This document shows, piece after piece, positions 32,677 through 44,938 of a stretch of 64,000 bases of DNA. The position numbers and the translations under genes are program-made. Location: assembly GCF_963675165.1 (NCBI RefSeq), contig NC_087393.1:542002-606001 (forward strand), read 5' to 3'. The notes beneath the pieces were generated by a model that saw nothing but the letters and a program-made list of their open reading frames with translations, ran no database searches and was not told where the DNA came from. Source of the stretch: Halichondria panicea. Lineage: Eukaryota; Porifera; Demospongiae; Suberitida; Halichondriidae. Every line of letters starts with the position of its first letter. Within the stretch, counting starts at the first letter, position 1.

Positions 32677-35583
32677 CACAGGGGTATCCGCAAGTGGTGG
32701 GCGGAGTATCTTGAGAGTATGGGCGAGTGGGAGCAGGCCATGCAGTTCTATGAGACGGCCAAGGACTACTATAGTCTAGTGAGGCTCCTCTGCTTCAACG
32801 GGCAGGTGGAGCGAGCTATGGAGCTGGCTGAGGAGAGTGGGTCCAAGGCAGCCTGCTATCATCTGGCCAGGAGGCTTAGCATGGACACAGAAGATCATGT
32901 GAGGGGGAAAGGCTTAAACATTTTGGCCTTTTAAGCTTTCAGAAAACCACAAAACTATGTACACTGTATGTATAAACTTGTATGTTATTACTGTATATAA
33001 TTATTTATAGCCCTAAGTTGTTATACATGTACGTTGTATATAGAACTCATGATCAATACCTCTCCCACCAGGATCCTCGTAAAGCTATTCATTTCTACAC
33101 CAAGGCCCAGTGCTATACTCCCGCCCTCCAACTGGCCAAAGAGCTTGAACTGAACAATGATCTCATGCGCCTTGCCCTGCTCAGCTCACACGAGGACATG
33201 ATCGATGCTGCTAGGTCAGTGCTCTGTAGATGTTGTGTGTGTACATGTACAGCTCTAAAAACAGCTGTTTGGTTAACTTTGTGTAATCATAATTATGTAC
33301 ATGTACTTGTTCGACTAGGTATTATGAGCGTAACCCCGATACACTGGACAAAGCCATCATGTTGTATCATAAGGTACGCAAACACTCCATCTGTTAGCCA
33401 TTATTTCAAGAGTTTTGTATACTATCTCTAATTTTTGTCATAGGGTGGTGAGATTTCAAAGGCCCTTGAGTTGTGTTTCCAGCATCGTGAGTTTGAAGTG
33501 CTCAACCAGATAGCCGATGATCTGAGTGAGGATTCCAATCCAGAGATGACTAAAAGAGTAGCCGACTATTTCATTGAGAACAGTCAGTTTGACAAGGCCG
33601 TGGAGTTGCTGGTTAAGAGCAAGCAGGTCGGGGCAGTGTTGGAGCTGTGTCTCACTCATCACATCAAGCTGACTGAGGAGATGGTTGAGGGGATGACCCC
33701 ACCCAAACAAGACAACGGTGAGAGGAAACATGTGATACTTAGAAAAATTCTCAAAGTCCACTAATGCTATGTGTGTGTGTGTTTCAGGGGACATCCCAAC
33801 CATACACCATTGTATAATAATTATAAACAATAGCTACAGCAACCATCTGAAAGAGCTCTTTCTAAGTTTTAATCAGAATTTCAGAATTTCAGAATTTTGA
33901 CCATGTGTATAATTGCTATTGTATTATCCTTCCCCCCCCACTGATTAGAGACCCCCCTGGAGAGTGAGAGGCGGGTGCAGCTGCTGGAGAGACTGGCTGA
34001 CTGCTGTGCTGAGCAGGGGGCCTATCATCTGGCCACCAAGAAGTTCACTCAGGCTGGAAACAAAACTAAGGTTAGGAAATCTCACAGTGTGCACAAATAC
34101 CTAAAGTCTATTGTGTTGAGTTTGACCTTCATAAAGTTGTCATAACTTTGTCATACTTTACTGAAATTCAAAGTTTCATATACCATTGGATTCCTTGTTA
34201 AAAAAAGCGCTTCTATCTATATGCTGTAGAACTGGTAAGCTCCAACCAGCTAAAAGTCATGTAGAAGTCCCAGGCATACTTGTCAACCACATAAAGCATA
34301 AATGAAGCCATAATTTACCACATAACTTCCAGGGTTGAACTCAACACAAATAGACTTTAATGTACATTTCCAGTAATAATTGATTACAAGCATGGTGTGT
34401 CGTGTGTGCGTGTGTGCACTAACATTAAGTATAAAGTATAAGGTGCTCATAAATTCATTCTTCGTGGACAGGCAATGAAGTGCCTCCTGAAGTCAGGGGA
34501 TACAGAGAAGATAGTGTTCTTTGCTGGGGTCTCGAGACAGAAGGAGATCTACATAATGGCCGCCAACTATCTCCAGAGCCTGGACTGGCGAAGCAATCCT
34601 GAGATCATAAAAAACATCATCAACTTCTACACCAAGGGCCGAGCCTATGAGTCACTGGCCGGTTACTATGATGCTTGTGCACAGGCTGAGATAGATGAGT
34701 TCCAGAACTATGGTAAGGCAGTGGGTGCTCTGAATGAGGCTCTCAAGTGTCTCTCCAAGGCCAAGAGTAAGAACCCAGCTGCATTGGAAGCCAAGGCTGC
34801 CTTCCTCAAGGAGAGGGTAGACCTCATTCGGAGGTTTGCTGAGGCTAGAAGGTGAGCTTTATGTGTACGTAGTGTATATAGTGGCAGTCTGTATACCAAT
34901 TGCCTGATATCTAAACGGTTGGTGGCACATTTTAGTACTTAGTTTTTGGCTTAAACTCTTTAATTGAACAACTCCCTCCTGTGCAGTGTGTACGAGAGTG
35001 ATCCTGATGAGTGCATCAAGCAGTGTCAGTCTCTGTTGGATGAGCCTAATCTAGACACGGCTATTAGGATGGGAGACGTCTTTGGGCTCATAATAGAACA
35101 CTACGGACAAACTGGCAGCTATCAGCAGGTGAGGGCTGTACAATACTCTCTGGTATACCTCACTGTTAGTGTACATTTAGCACATTTATCACTATAATTA
35201 TTCATAATTATGATCATTGCTGTACAGTAGAATGATGTGTTTACATTATGACCCAAATTTTATAGAAAAAGCATGGGCTTAGTGATTTCTCTTAAATAAG
35301 CTTATTGTGATAGCTATGTGTGTGTGGTTAAGGTAATGGTGTTCATTGTTGCTTGCTCCCTTTGCAGGCCTACTCTCTGATGGAGGAGATGAGACAGCGT
35401 CTGCCCACTGTCAATATGACCTACTATGTAGACATTCGTACTATCGAGGCCATTCACTCGGGCCTGGGTATCCCGCTGGGTCGTGGTGTGGGTGGAGGTG
35501 ATGTGGGCGGAGGGGATGTGAGGCCTGCAGCTGGTGACGAGAGTGACGACAGTGTGGGGGAGGAAGTCGATGATGGATTCTGA
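20583..35583 (+). CDS. IFT140: Intraflagellar transport protein 140
   Basis: Twenty-seven exons: 20583-20744, 21029-21250, 21602-21839, 22207-22382, 22678-22861, 22959-23095, 24009-24101, 24431-24620, 24838-24929, 25101-25228, 30440-30554, 30621-30917, 30972-31059, 31114-31157, 31289-31458, 31594-31771, 31937-32020, 32070-32176, 32290-32385, 32682-32898, 33072-33214, 33319-33373, 33444-33717, 33949-34070, 34472-34851, 34987-35128, 35368-35583. The sum is 4350 nt, about 1449 residues (human about 1460). The N-terminal half is WD40-like ([26 protein letters not shown]). The C-terminal half is TPR-like with very conserved blocks ([32 protein letters not shown]). It is an IFT-A core subunit for retrograde ciliary transport and ciliary entry of membrane proteins. 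Introns 6 and 10 host antisense genes. A Gly/Asp-rich insert precedes the acidic C-terminus. Confidence 0.97.
21380..21545. mobile_element. Small element with inverted C/G-rich ends in IFT140 intron 2
   Basis: Left end AGGGCTGCATCCAGG and right end near AATGCAGCCCCCCT are imperfect inverted repeats, with internal GGGGGGGCGAATT runs. It looks like a degenerate foldback element, non-coding. Confidence 0.45.
23253..23781 (-). CDS. CARD-like death-fold protein nested in IFT140 intron 6
   Basis: Exon 1 runs 23781-23394 and ends at a consensus donor (AAG|GTAAGT). Exon 2, 23317-23253, follows a CA-repeat acceptor and stays in frame to TAA, giving about 150 residues. The N-terminal ~95 residues form an amphipathic all-helical domain: [39 protein letters not shown], then a Leu-rich [20 protein letters not shown] stretch. 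The pattern suits a CARD or related death fold. The remainder is acidic and polar. No enzyme motif is visible. It is antisense to IFT140 and lies wholly within one intron. With the DED-like genes in intron 10 it suggests a small death-fold cluster. The family call is by pattern only. Confidence 0.55.
25466..27111 (-). CDS. DED-like + inactive dCMP-deaminase-like protein, copy C
   Basis: Six exons: 27111-26684, 26600-26515, 26276-26107, 26005-25879, 25755-25533, 25487-25466; about 351 residues, all phases agree. The N-terminal ~85 residues are helical and DED-like ([38 protein letters not shown]). A linker holds a basic GRKKRRLG, a possible nuclear signal, and an acidic SEDEDEELD run. The C-terminal domain resembles [29 protein letters not shown], then THAAVVAI where DCTD has CHAELNAI, and LLPSSRDG where DCTD has PCNEC. 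The catalytic Glu and both zinc Cys are absent and the His is kept, so it is predicted not to deaminate. It is nested antisense in IFT140 intron 10 and is the most divergent of the three paralogs. Confidence 0.72.
26278..26369. repeat. Long (GT)n microsatellite abutting a splice acceptor
   Basis: About 75 bp of pure GT followed by GTGC units. On the minus strand it is a CA tract ending ACAG directly at exon 3 of the deaminase-like copy C (26276), so it replaces the usual polypyrimidine tract. Confidence 0.9.
26374..26475. mobile_element. Foldback element with duplicated arm
   Basis: Outer arms TGTATACACCTAGCCAAG and its inverse (CTGGCTAGGTGTATACA) enclose a second inverted copy of the inner arm (GTCTATTGTGAATCAATA). 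It lies in intron 2 of deaminase-like copy C and has no coding capacity. Confidence 0.7.
27462..28657 (-). CDS. DED-like + inactive dCMP-deaminase-like protein, copy B (start disrupted)
   Basis: Exons: about 28657-28297, 28225-28095, 28002-27858, 27801-27576, 27516-27462 (TAA). The DED-like exon reads [18 protein letters not shown] onward, and the deaminase part reads [31 protein letters not shown] and FPANRDAQ. Here even the zinc His is Asn, besides loss of Glu and both Cys. Compared with copy A, the start region has 7 extra bases: the homologous ATG (about 28652-28650) now runs into TGA after five codons, and no in-frame ATG precedes or lies within the DED exon. Either the N-terminus is lost (the first Met in exon 2 would give a deaminase-only protein), an upstream exon supplies a start, or the gene is dying. 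All splice sites look intact. Confidence 0.6.
28858..28890 (+). pseudogene. Relic copy of the IFT140 exon 11 start
   Basis: ACTCTACAG followed by AGAACCCAAGCTGC copies the acceptor and first codons (REPKL) of the real exon 11 at 30431-30455. It ends within about 20 bases. The preceding ~170 bp also resemble 30230-30430. The copy was carried along when the deaminase-like gene duplicated. Confidence 0.8.
29045..30179 (-). CDS. DED-like + inactive dCMP-deaminase-like protein, copy A
   Basis: Five exons: 30179-29828, 29768-29623, 29563-29422, 29368-29143, 29093-29045; 915 nt, about 304 residues, all phases agree. The DED-like domain (residues ~5-80) contains [19 protein letters not shown] and [20 protein letters not shown]. 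An acidic linker follows. The deaminase-like domain contains [54 protein letters not shown] and LFPANRDAQ. The GYN-x-MP block and fold order follow DCTD, but the HAE motif is HSA and PCxxC is PANRD, so the zinc site and general acid/base are lost. It is nested antisense in IFT140 intron 10, immediately beside exon 11, and is the likely source or product of the tandem duplication with copy B. Confidence 0.75.
32635..32681. repeat. (CA)n microsatellite at the IFT140 exon 20 acceptor
   Basis: A CA tract ending ACAG directly at the exon at 32682. It takes the place of a pyrimidine tract. Confidence 0.85.
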
Positions 35584-35905
35584 ACAATGAACTTATTGTA
35601 AACTTAGTCATCAACTTAAATTATTGTACACATACACCATGTCACATACACCATGTCATTTTTAGCTTTCATTAATTTTTGCTCCTGATGCCAAACAATA
35701 GCATGTAGTGTACCAAGCCGATTCGATCCAACGCCGCGACCAATATTGGCAATAAGCAGCCAGCCCCACCCCCATTTGTGGTTGCACCCTTACAAGTATA
35801 CGTGTATATGGTGGTTCACACTTCCTAACTGTGGTGATTATAGCCATCAATTATAGCCCTAGGCGCTAGGCACCTGACTAACATTGGGTTGTTGTGTCCT
35901 ATACA

Positions 35906-38900
35906 ATGGCTAGACAAGAGGAGCTCTCTACGGCCTCCACAGCTGGCTATGGTCTCCAGTGGCCGTGGCCTATCTACACCACTGAGATAGTCAATCTGAG
36001 CAACTCATCAGCATCAGTGTGAGTCTCATGTTCCTGTATCATATCTAGTACCTGTATTGTTGGCAATAGAATAAGTATAATCTAGCTCCCCTAACACATA
36101 TCCATCATCATTTGCCTTGCTAGGCTGTACACTTTTAATTTTAATGGTGATTGGTTTGTCTTTCACTATCTGTGTGTATGTAGGTGTATAGAAGAGAGAT
36201 CGTTGGCTGGCTACCTGGAGATCAGTGTGCTCTGCTCAGCAGTAAGTGTTAAGAATTATGTACGGCCTTTCTATTCCCAAAATTCCCCCAGTTGTACATG
36301 ATATTGCAGTTGTATCTTGCCCTATTAGTATTGATTCCCTGCCCATGCCTGGGTCATACGTACCCCTCCCTCATACCTCTCCCTCGTACATACCCCCTCT
36401 CGTACAGGCACTGATTATCGTTGTACTCAACCTGGTCCTGCCCAGATGGAGGGAGAGGACACTACAGGGATGGACACAACTAGTGGTGTGAGTTTATATG
36501 TGTATGTATGCCGCCATTGTTTATAGTCATTGTGTTTCGTATAATACAGTGAGGAGTGTACAGTAGTATGAACTTTCAAACCACCTGGCCCCTTGCTAGC
36601 TGTTAAGAGAGGCGTCTAAATAATTATGATTTAATAAGTGGTTTTGATGTGTGTTAGAATGTAATCTAGTCTCGTTAAGTTGGCTAGCTCACTGCATTTT
36701 TATTTGTGGTTTCCTAACCTGCTAATACCTCACCCCCCACTAGGCCTGTCAAGTTCCTGGACTCTACACGATACCGAGTGATCTACTGTATGGCTCTGAG
36801 TGCGTGGGCGGGGGACGTCCTCAAGAGTGTCTCTGACTCCACCCAGTTCATACGGCACAAGGACAAGGCACTACTGGACGCCTTCTACTTCTTCAGTGAG
36901 TACTGTGTTGAACTTTGCAATTATATACTCACATTTTTAGTCTGCTGTACTGTATCTTGAGGGGTGGGGCTGGTTTGACATGAATCCCCCCTCCCCCCAT
37001 TCCAGTATTGTCCCCGACTGTGATTATTCTGAAGCAGACGCTGGCCTACTTCCCAGTGTTGGCCTGTGTGGATGGACCACTCCCCCTCCTCTCACACACA
37101 CTGGGATGCCTCCACACTCTACTACTGTAAGCTCCCTGCCTGTCTCCATGTATCGTATGGCAGACTATTTTGACGTTTTCGTAGTATCTGCCATTGACCA
37201 TGAGTATCTCTCACAGGGGCAGCCATAGTGTCTACTCTGAGAGCCTCCAGCTGAGAGGCTGCTCACCTAAAGGAGTCATGACTACCAGAGATGTGAGATA
37301 ATGAAATACTAAGGATTGTTATATATTATTCTCTTTCCTAGATGGTATTATCAGGTTTCATCTCTGCCCCTGTGTACGTGATCTACCTGATAGTGGGGGT
37401 GTGGTTTCTCTTCCAGGCTCTCCTAGAGCTACCCCTCGTCCTCTGCACCAGACACAAGGCCTATCAGAGTGTGAGCCTATATATAGAGGGTATAGGGAAG
37501 GGGGTGCTATTGCAACGTTTAGATTGTGAGGTTAACGCTTCCTCCCATATGCACTGAATTGCCAATTTGCTGAGCCTCACTTCAACTTCAACTGTACGTG
37601 CATACGTGTGTGTTACTGTCTCAATACTCTACAGATCTCAAGTTATTATGACAACAACCCGTATTACACTCATGTTAGAGGACTTCTTAAAAGGTCAGTG
37701 TATATTATGGTCTCTGTGGAGTGGAAGTGACACTCAATCACTGCCTCTAACTACCCTCACAGGAGATGGAGACCTACTGGTAGGATGGTGGTCAACATGC
37801 ACACTCTCCGTAACTATCTGAAGAGAGGCCTCGGCTATATCACGCCTTACCACGGTGGGTATAGATACCCTCTACCATTCGTCAGTGCTATCAGTATGGC
37901 AGTCCTCGTTGTCTATCAGGTGCTTGAACGTGTGTGTATGTGCTTTGAATGTATTAGCCTATTGACACTGGTATGATTCCCACACTCCACACTCCACACA
38001 CACCACACACCACACTTCACACACCACACACACCACACACTACACACACTACACACCACACTCCACACACACACCACACTCCACAGCTTGCCCTATCACT
38101 AGGCTATGCCACTGTCTCGTACACTGAGCAGTTGATGCGCTGGGTGAGGGAGTTTAATATCACCGTGGAAACAATCGAGCACTTATTCCCACAACTCAAG
38201 CCAAAAGTTGACGATATTTTCTACAACGCCAAAAGCTTGATACTGGCATTCAATAGTGAGTCAATTTTTTGTCTAAATAACTTTCTTTTAATGTTCTATT
38301 TTTGTTCAGTTTTGCTTCCCATGGCCGTGTATGTGGCGTCTGCACTGAGTGTCTTCTTCTTGTTCTATATGGTTCAACAACACCAGTGAGAAGCTGTGCA
38401 TTTGTGCATTCTGTTCTTTAATATGCTGTACTTGTCCCCTGCAGTAAGCTGATGGTGGGAGCATGCCGTGGTGAGCTCTCCTTCCTAGTGTCCTCAGAGC
38501 CACTGCCATCACTATCATACAGACTGGTGAGTGCATTGCATAGTCTAGTGTGGACTGAGCAGCTGCTCTCCCTCTCCCTCCCAGGCTGCCACCATGAGGT
38601 ACTCGGCTTTCCAGTTCTCCCATATCATCTTCTGTGAGTTGTCCTGCACAATATTATATCTAGATATTATATCTATAATTATGTGTAGTGCCATAATTCT
38701 TCTCCTCTGTTACATACAATACTTACTGAGAAGTACATGCTGCTATACTGTATCATCTCCCTCAGCCTGGTTTATCTACTTCATTGCCCTCACTGTCATC
38801 ATGACCCTCGGCCTGCTCACCTACTTCTTATTCAGAGTAACTCCAGACATGGGCACTCACATATGGGCGTGGTTCATGTACGTCACTGCACATAGACATT

Positions 38901-40226
38901 TTACAATTTTCGGTGGGATTGATCAATAATTTTGTTCCTACTGGAAAATGTCCACGAATTGTAGCTATACATTCTCTCTCCCCCTCCAGGGTCCCCCTGA
39001 TGTGGGGGGCAGTGATGCACCTGGTTCAGGGGTTTCTCTGTCATGTTGTCTTCCTCAAAGACAAGACTGTCTCAAAAACTGGTTTTGTACCGCTCAGATT
39101 CAAGTAAGCATGCACAGTGTGTGTGTGCTGGTTATGTTAATGATTGGTACATTTAATCCCTGTGCAGATCACTGTATCAGATTCTCTCCTTTGTGTTCTT
39201 TTTCTTCAATGTGATCTACGGCATTGTCATGTGCTTTCTTCGAGTGTTGGGGATGCTTGTATTCACTATCATCATGCTGTTCAGAATAGACAGGGATGTG
39301 TACATGAGGGGACTGGAGGGATGGGATGTGGGTACGTGGACATCTGTTAGACTTTAAATATTATGACATACTAATACCTGTAGTTGGCTCTGTAACTATA
39401 GAGTTCTATTAGTTCAAATTCAACGATTTTATGATTGCTTAGAAGGAGCCCATTCAGATGGTATGCTCAAATCTCAAATTTGGAACCGGCCATAATTTCG
39501 ATATTTTGTCAAAAAAACAGGCCAAAAATAGACTTTTGATTTTAACACAAGTCATCATCTGAGGTCTCTCTAGAAAATTGAACTAAAGTTATATGGCTGT
39601 TCAAAATGCTCTATTTAATTAACGCTTCCCCCCCCCCCCCCACTTGTCTCTGTAGGTTATCGCACATTCATTGGGTACATGTACATGGAAGTGACCAACA
39701 ACCATCCAGTGGTGAGGGCCTTCCTAGCACTGCTCCAGGAGACCACACCCTCCCAACGGACGTCACTCAGAACACCCTCTGATAACTCATTGGCAACCAT
39801 TGACCTCACTTCTAGCGGCAGTCCCAGTAGAGAAGCTAACGGACTTCATCACAGACACACTGCTAAAGGAGGTCAGTGAAGTATCTGGTTTGAACTGGTT
39901 GTGGTAATGTAGTTTAGTACATGAATTCATTATAATTATGCAGTCAAGTTGTTCACTTTTCATTGCTTTTCATTTCAGAAATGGCGCTGCCGGTGGCAAA
40001 GAGGACAAGTGATAAAGGTGGAGATGGTGTTGCTTTGTGTAATGCAAGTTGTTGACAGTGTCGTCCCATCTCAGGTCTTGTTGGAATGAGAACAGGGAGG
40101 TCAAAGTCCAGATGTGCCCGGAATCGGTGGTTGGTAGCGTACACTCTCCTGCGTAACCCAGCACTCAGAACACTCACTGCTAGCTCTCTTAGACAACTCT
40201 CTGACATTCAGTATAGAACATTTTAA
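35906..40226 (+). CDS. STRA6: STRA6-like retinoid transporter, copy 1
   Basis: Nineteen exons: 35906-36018, 36184-36241, 36408-36487, 36744-36895, 37006-37126, 37217-37292, 37342-37470, 37635-37693, 37763-37919, 38087-38255, 38310-38385, 38445-38526, 38585-38633, 38766-38877, 38990-39103, 39168-39331, 39656-39871, 39979-40017, 40075-40226; 2118 nt, about 705 residues. It is a multi-span membrane protein. The last third matches STRA6, the cell-surface RBP/retinol receptor: long hydrophobic spans, FRIDRDVYMRGLEGWD, GYRTFIGYMYMEVTNNHPVV (human GYYTYRNFLKIEVSQSHP) and RARNRWLVAYTLLRNPAL-like tail (human ARWGLAYTLLHNP). Exon 18 (39 nt) is extra relative to copy 2. Exons 5-6 with their intron are identical to copy 2. 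The true ligand in this organism is unknown. Confidence 0.85.
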
Positions 40227-40460
40227 CCGTTATTGTATGTGTGTGTGCTGTGTGTGTGTGTGTGAGCTGGCTCACATTTATTTTTGTTTGCTTGTTGAGT
40301 GTTGACGCGTTAAGCGCATTTTTAATTAATTAAGGGTGTAATAACGCAGTCATGTGTCAAAGTGAAGCCATACACAGCATGCAAGTGTAATACTAGCCTC
40401 GGCCTGGGATCAAGGCTAGGATAATACCCACTTCTCTGAGTAGAGCTATTGACTGTTAGG

Positions 40461-43400
40461 ATGGAAGAGGAGCTCTCTACAGCCTCCACAGCTGGCTATG
40501 GTCTCCAGTGGCCGTGGCCTGTCTACACCACCGAGATAGTCAATCTGAGCAACTCGTCAGCATCAGTGTGAGTATAGTCTCATGCTCTAGTCATGATACT
40601 AGCTAGCTAGCTAGCTGTATTGGTCTCTGCATTTTATATATCCCACACACACGTACATAGTAATGCCTAGCCGGTTGTATATAGACTGTACCACAGTAGA
40701 AACCACAGAGTGATTCGTACCTAGCTATTTATTGAGTTATGCGTATTTAATAGGTTATGATAGCCGTTAAAAATAATGTGCTTTAAATAATGGGTTATCT
40801 TTCATTATCTGTGTGCATGCAGGTGTATAGAAGAGAGGTCGTTGGGTGGCTACCTGGAGATCAGTGTGCTCTGCTCAGCAGTAAGTGCTCTCATCACTGT
40901 GCCTCCACACAGTGTGTTAGAAACTAACTTAGTCGGCTTTAGTGATAGAATACTAGTACTGCCCCCCTCCCTCATACCCCCCTCATACATACCCCCTTGT
41001 ACATACCCCCCATATCCCCCCTATACATACCCCCCTCGCATACAGGCACTGATCATTGTGGTGCTCAACCTGATCCTGCCCAGATGGAGGGAGAGGACAC
41101 TACAGGGATGGACACAACTAGTGGTGTGAGTATAAAAACATGTCCTTCCTTTGCTTATATACACTAGCATGAATTAGTTGATTGTGCGTGTGTAACATAT
41201 ATTTGTGGTCTCCCTAAGTCTTTGCCTCGTGACTATTACACTGCATTGCATAAAGTTTTCATTGTGTAGTATTTGTTATGTAACTGAAAGTCTGAGAACC
41301 ATGACTTATCAGTTGAATACAATCAAGTTGATTATCTCCTCATCGTGTATACAGGCCTGTCAAGTTCCTGGACTCTACACGATATCGAGTGATCTACTGT
41401 ATGGCTCTGAGTGCGTGGGCGGGGGACGTCCTCAAGAGTGTCTCTGACTCCACCCAGTTCATACGGCACAAGGACAATGCACTACTGGACGCCTTCTACT
41501 TCTTCAGTGAGTACTGTGGTTGGACTCTGCTAGATACAAGCTAACTGATGATTGAGTAGCTACAGTAACTACCTCAGAAAAAAATGTCCCCTAAATTTGC
41601 AGATTTATAGAGTTACTTAACGCAAATTTATGAGGAGTAGCTAAGCAACCACGATAAACAAACAGATGGCCAAATAAGATTAATGCCTAAAAGTTATGCA
41701 GGGCACGTTTACATGTGCAGTGTGTGTGCTGGATTGTATTGTACTATTGATGCAATGCCCCTCCCCCCATTCCAGTATTGTCCCCGACTGTGATTATTCT
41801 GAAGCAGACGCTGGCCTACTTCCCAGTGTTGGCCTGTGTGGATGGACCACTCCCCCTCCTCTCACACACACTGGGATGCCTCCACACTCTACTACTGTAA
41901 GCTCCCTGCCTGTCTCCATGTATCGTATGGCAGACTATTTTGACGTTTTCGTAGTATCTGCCATTGACCATGAGTATCTCTCACAGGGGCAGCCATAGTG
42001 TCTACTCTGAGAGCCTCCAGCTGAGAGGCTGCTCACCTAAAGGAGTCATGACTACCAGAGATGTGAGATAATGAAATACGAAATACTAAGAAATATTTAT
42101 CTCTCCCCAGATGGTATTCTCAGGTCTCATCTCTGCCCCTGTGTACGTGATCTACCTGATAGTGGGGGTGTGGTTTCTCTTCCAGGCTCTCCTAGAGCTA
42201 CCCCTCGTCCTCTGCACCAGACACAAGGCTTATCAGAGTGTGAGCCTATAATTAATTATATTACCCTCAGGCTAGTTTAATAGTGTGTCATTTTCCACAG
42301 TCTCATCACGACCATGGCAACCAACAGTCCTATGACTACGTGCAGGGGCTACTTAAAAAGTAAGTTGTGTTATATATGCAACAGACCTTCCTATACCTAA
42401 TGCCTCAGCTATCGTTGAGGGTCTGTAATTTCTGTACAGATTGTCCTGTTTCAAACCTAATGGATGCATTTAGTAACTTCCATAATTATACTGACCGTTC
42501 TAATGGTGTGTTTAGATCTATACAAGTTCTGTGGGTAGTCCAAATCTATGTTTAATATCCAAAGTTTGATTGCAAGCACTGAATGCCTCTAACTACCCTC
42601 ACAGGAGATGGAGACCTGCTGGTAGGATGGTGGTCAACATGCACACTCTCTGTAACTATCTGAAGAGAGGCCTTAAGTATGTCCTGCCTTACCACGGTGG
42701 GTACAGGTATCCTCTACCATTCGTCAGTGCTATCAGTATGGCAGTCCTCATCACTTATCAGGTGAGCTCTGATTTTTGTTTCCTCGTTAAACCCCCCCCC
42801 CCACACACACACTACACTCCACAGCTTGGTCTATCACTAGGCTATGCTTCCGTCTCGTACACTGAGCAGTTAATGCGCTGGGTGAGGGAGTTCAATATCA
42901 CCGTGGAAACAATCGAACACTTTTTCCCACAACTTAAACCAAGAGTTGACAGTATTTTCTACGATGCTAAGAGCTTGATACTGGCATTCAATAGTGAGTC
43001 AATTAAGACTAATGTTATTTTGTGGTGTGTCTGTCCTCTCTAACATGGTGTGTGTGTGTGTTGCAGTCATCATTCCCCTGTCTGTGTTCATCTCCTTTGC
43101 TATGAGTCTTGGCTTCCTCATGTACATGGTACAACAACATCAGTGAGTCAACAACACATCTCTAGCCCATCATGTAAAGCTGCAATTGTCTCCTATAGTA
43201 AGCTGATGGTGGGAGCATGCCGTGGTGAGCTCTCCTTCCTAGTGTCCTCAGAGCCACTGCCATCACTATCATACAGACTGGTGAGTGCATTGCTTAGTAT
43301 AGTGTGGACTGAGCTGCTCTCCCTCTCCCTCCCAGGCTGCCACCATGAGGTACTCGGCTTTCCAGTTCTCTTATATTGTGTTCAGTAAGTCGTATAGATT

Positions 43401-44731
43401 TGTGATTTCCCACACTTGATTCACTCTCCCCCCCTCCCTTCTCTACAGCCTGGATGGTGTACTTTTTCATGATGGCTTCCCTCATGTGCTTTGGTCTCAT
43501 CTTCTACATACTTTTTAAGAATGGCCAAAACTTTGGAGTCCACGTCTGGGCCTGGTTTATGTGAGTGCAGTATCCCCTGAAGCTGTGTGTTGGTTTGTCT
43601 GTATATAATTTACCAGGCTACTGTACTTGACATAACGGCCCATTTCTTATACCCACCTTCTCTCCCTTCTCCAGGGTCCCCCTGATGTGGGGGGCAGTGA
43701 TGCACCTGGTTCAGGGGTTCCTCTGTCACGTTGTCTTCCTCAAAGACAAGACTGTCTCAAAAACTGGCTTTGTACCGCTTAGATTCAAGTAAGAGTGAAC
43801 CACACTGTATGTATTTTAGTTATGATGTGGCTGATATCTTCGTGCAGATCACTGTATCAGATTCTCTCATTCATTTTCTTTTTCTTCAATGTGATCTACG
43901 GCATTGTCATGTGCTTTCTCCGAGTGTTTGCAATGGTCATGTTCACCATTGTCATGCTGTTCAGAATAGACAGGGATGTGTACATGAGGGGACTGGAGGG
44001 ATGGGACGTGGGTACGTGGATATCTGTACATACGTAGAAATAACATACCTGTATCTGCGTATGTTTCGTTAATGTGTACCCTGGCTAGGTCACGCCTCTT
44101 CATTTTGAGTCGGCTCTGTAACTATAGAGATAGTTCAAATTACGATTTTATGATTTATGACAATTTAGAGAAGGAGCCCTTTCAGATGGTGTGCTCAAAT
44201 CTGCTCAAATCTCAAATTTAGAACGGACCATAGTTTCCTGTTGTTGGAAAAAGATCTTGTCAAAAACAGGCCGAAAAGAGACTTTTGATTTTAAACACAT
44301 CATCTAAAGACCTATCTTCTCTAAATTGTATTGGACCAACAGAACTAAAGTTATGGCTGTTCAAAGATGCTCTATTTAACGCTGCTCCCCTCTCTCTGTA
44401 GGTTATCGCACATTCATTGGGTACATGTACATGGAGGTGACCAACAACCATCCAGTGGTGAGGACCTTCCTAGCACTGCTCCAGGAGACCACACCCTCCC
44501 AACGGACGTCACTCAGAGCACCCTCTGATAACTCATTGGCAACCATTGACCTCACTTCTAGCGCCAGTCCCAGTAGAGAAGCTAACGGACTTCATCACAG
44601 ACACACTAATGGAGGTGAGTAGTTATTCTATTAGCCACTCAGTTTATTCTGTAATTAGGATTATCTGAAGGAGTGTTGAGGAATAAAGCTGACAGTTCAA
44701 ACAGACTCAAAGGTACGTTATTACATGCTAC

Positions 44732-44762
<31 letters not shown>

Positions 44763-44938
44763 CACATTCTGACTGCATTACAGATATCACAAGAGTCTCA
44801 AAGTCCAGACGTGCCCGGAATCGGTGGTTGGTAGCGTACACTCTCCTCCGTAACCCAGCACTCAGAACACTCACTGCTAGCTCTCTTAGACAACTCTCTT
44901 CATCATCAGTCAATGATAACTGCTATGGAACATTCTAG
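40461..44938 (+). CDS. STRA6: STRA6-like retinoid transporter, copy 2
   Basis: Eighteen exons: 40461-40567, 40823-40880, 41046-41125, 41355-41506, 41776-41896, 41987-42062, 42111-42239, 42301-42359, 42605-42761, 42825-42993, 43067-43142, 43199-43280, 43336-43384, 43449-43560, 43675-43788, 43848-44011, 44402-44614, 44784-44938; about 690 residues. Exon sizes and phases are the same as copy 1 almost throughout, so it is a recent head-to-tail duplicate. Divergence is concentrated in exon 8, which has a His/Gln-rich SHHDHGNQQSYD, and in exon 14. It keeps RDVYMRGLEGWD, GYRTFIGYMYMEV and RARNRWLVAYTLLRNP. Probably a plasma-membrane transporter or receptor for a hydrophobic vitamin-like ligand, inferred from the family. 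Confidence 0.85.
44737..44762. repeat. (CA)n microsatellite
   Basis: A pure CA tract just upstream of the last exon of STRA6-like copy 2. Confidence 0.85.
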
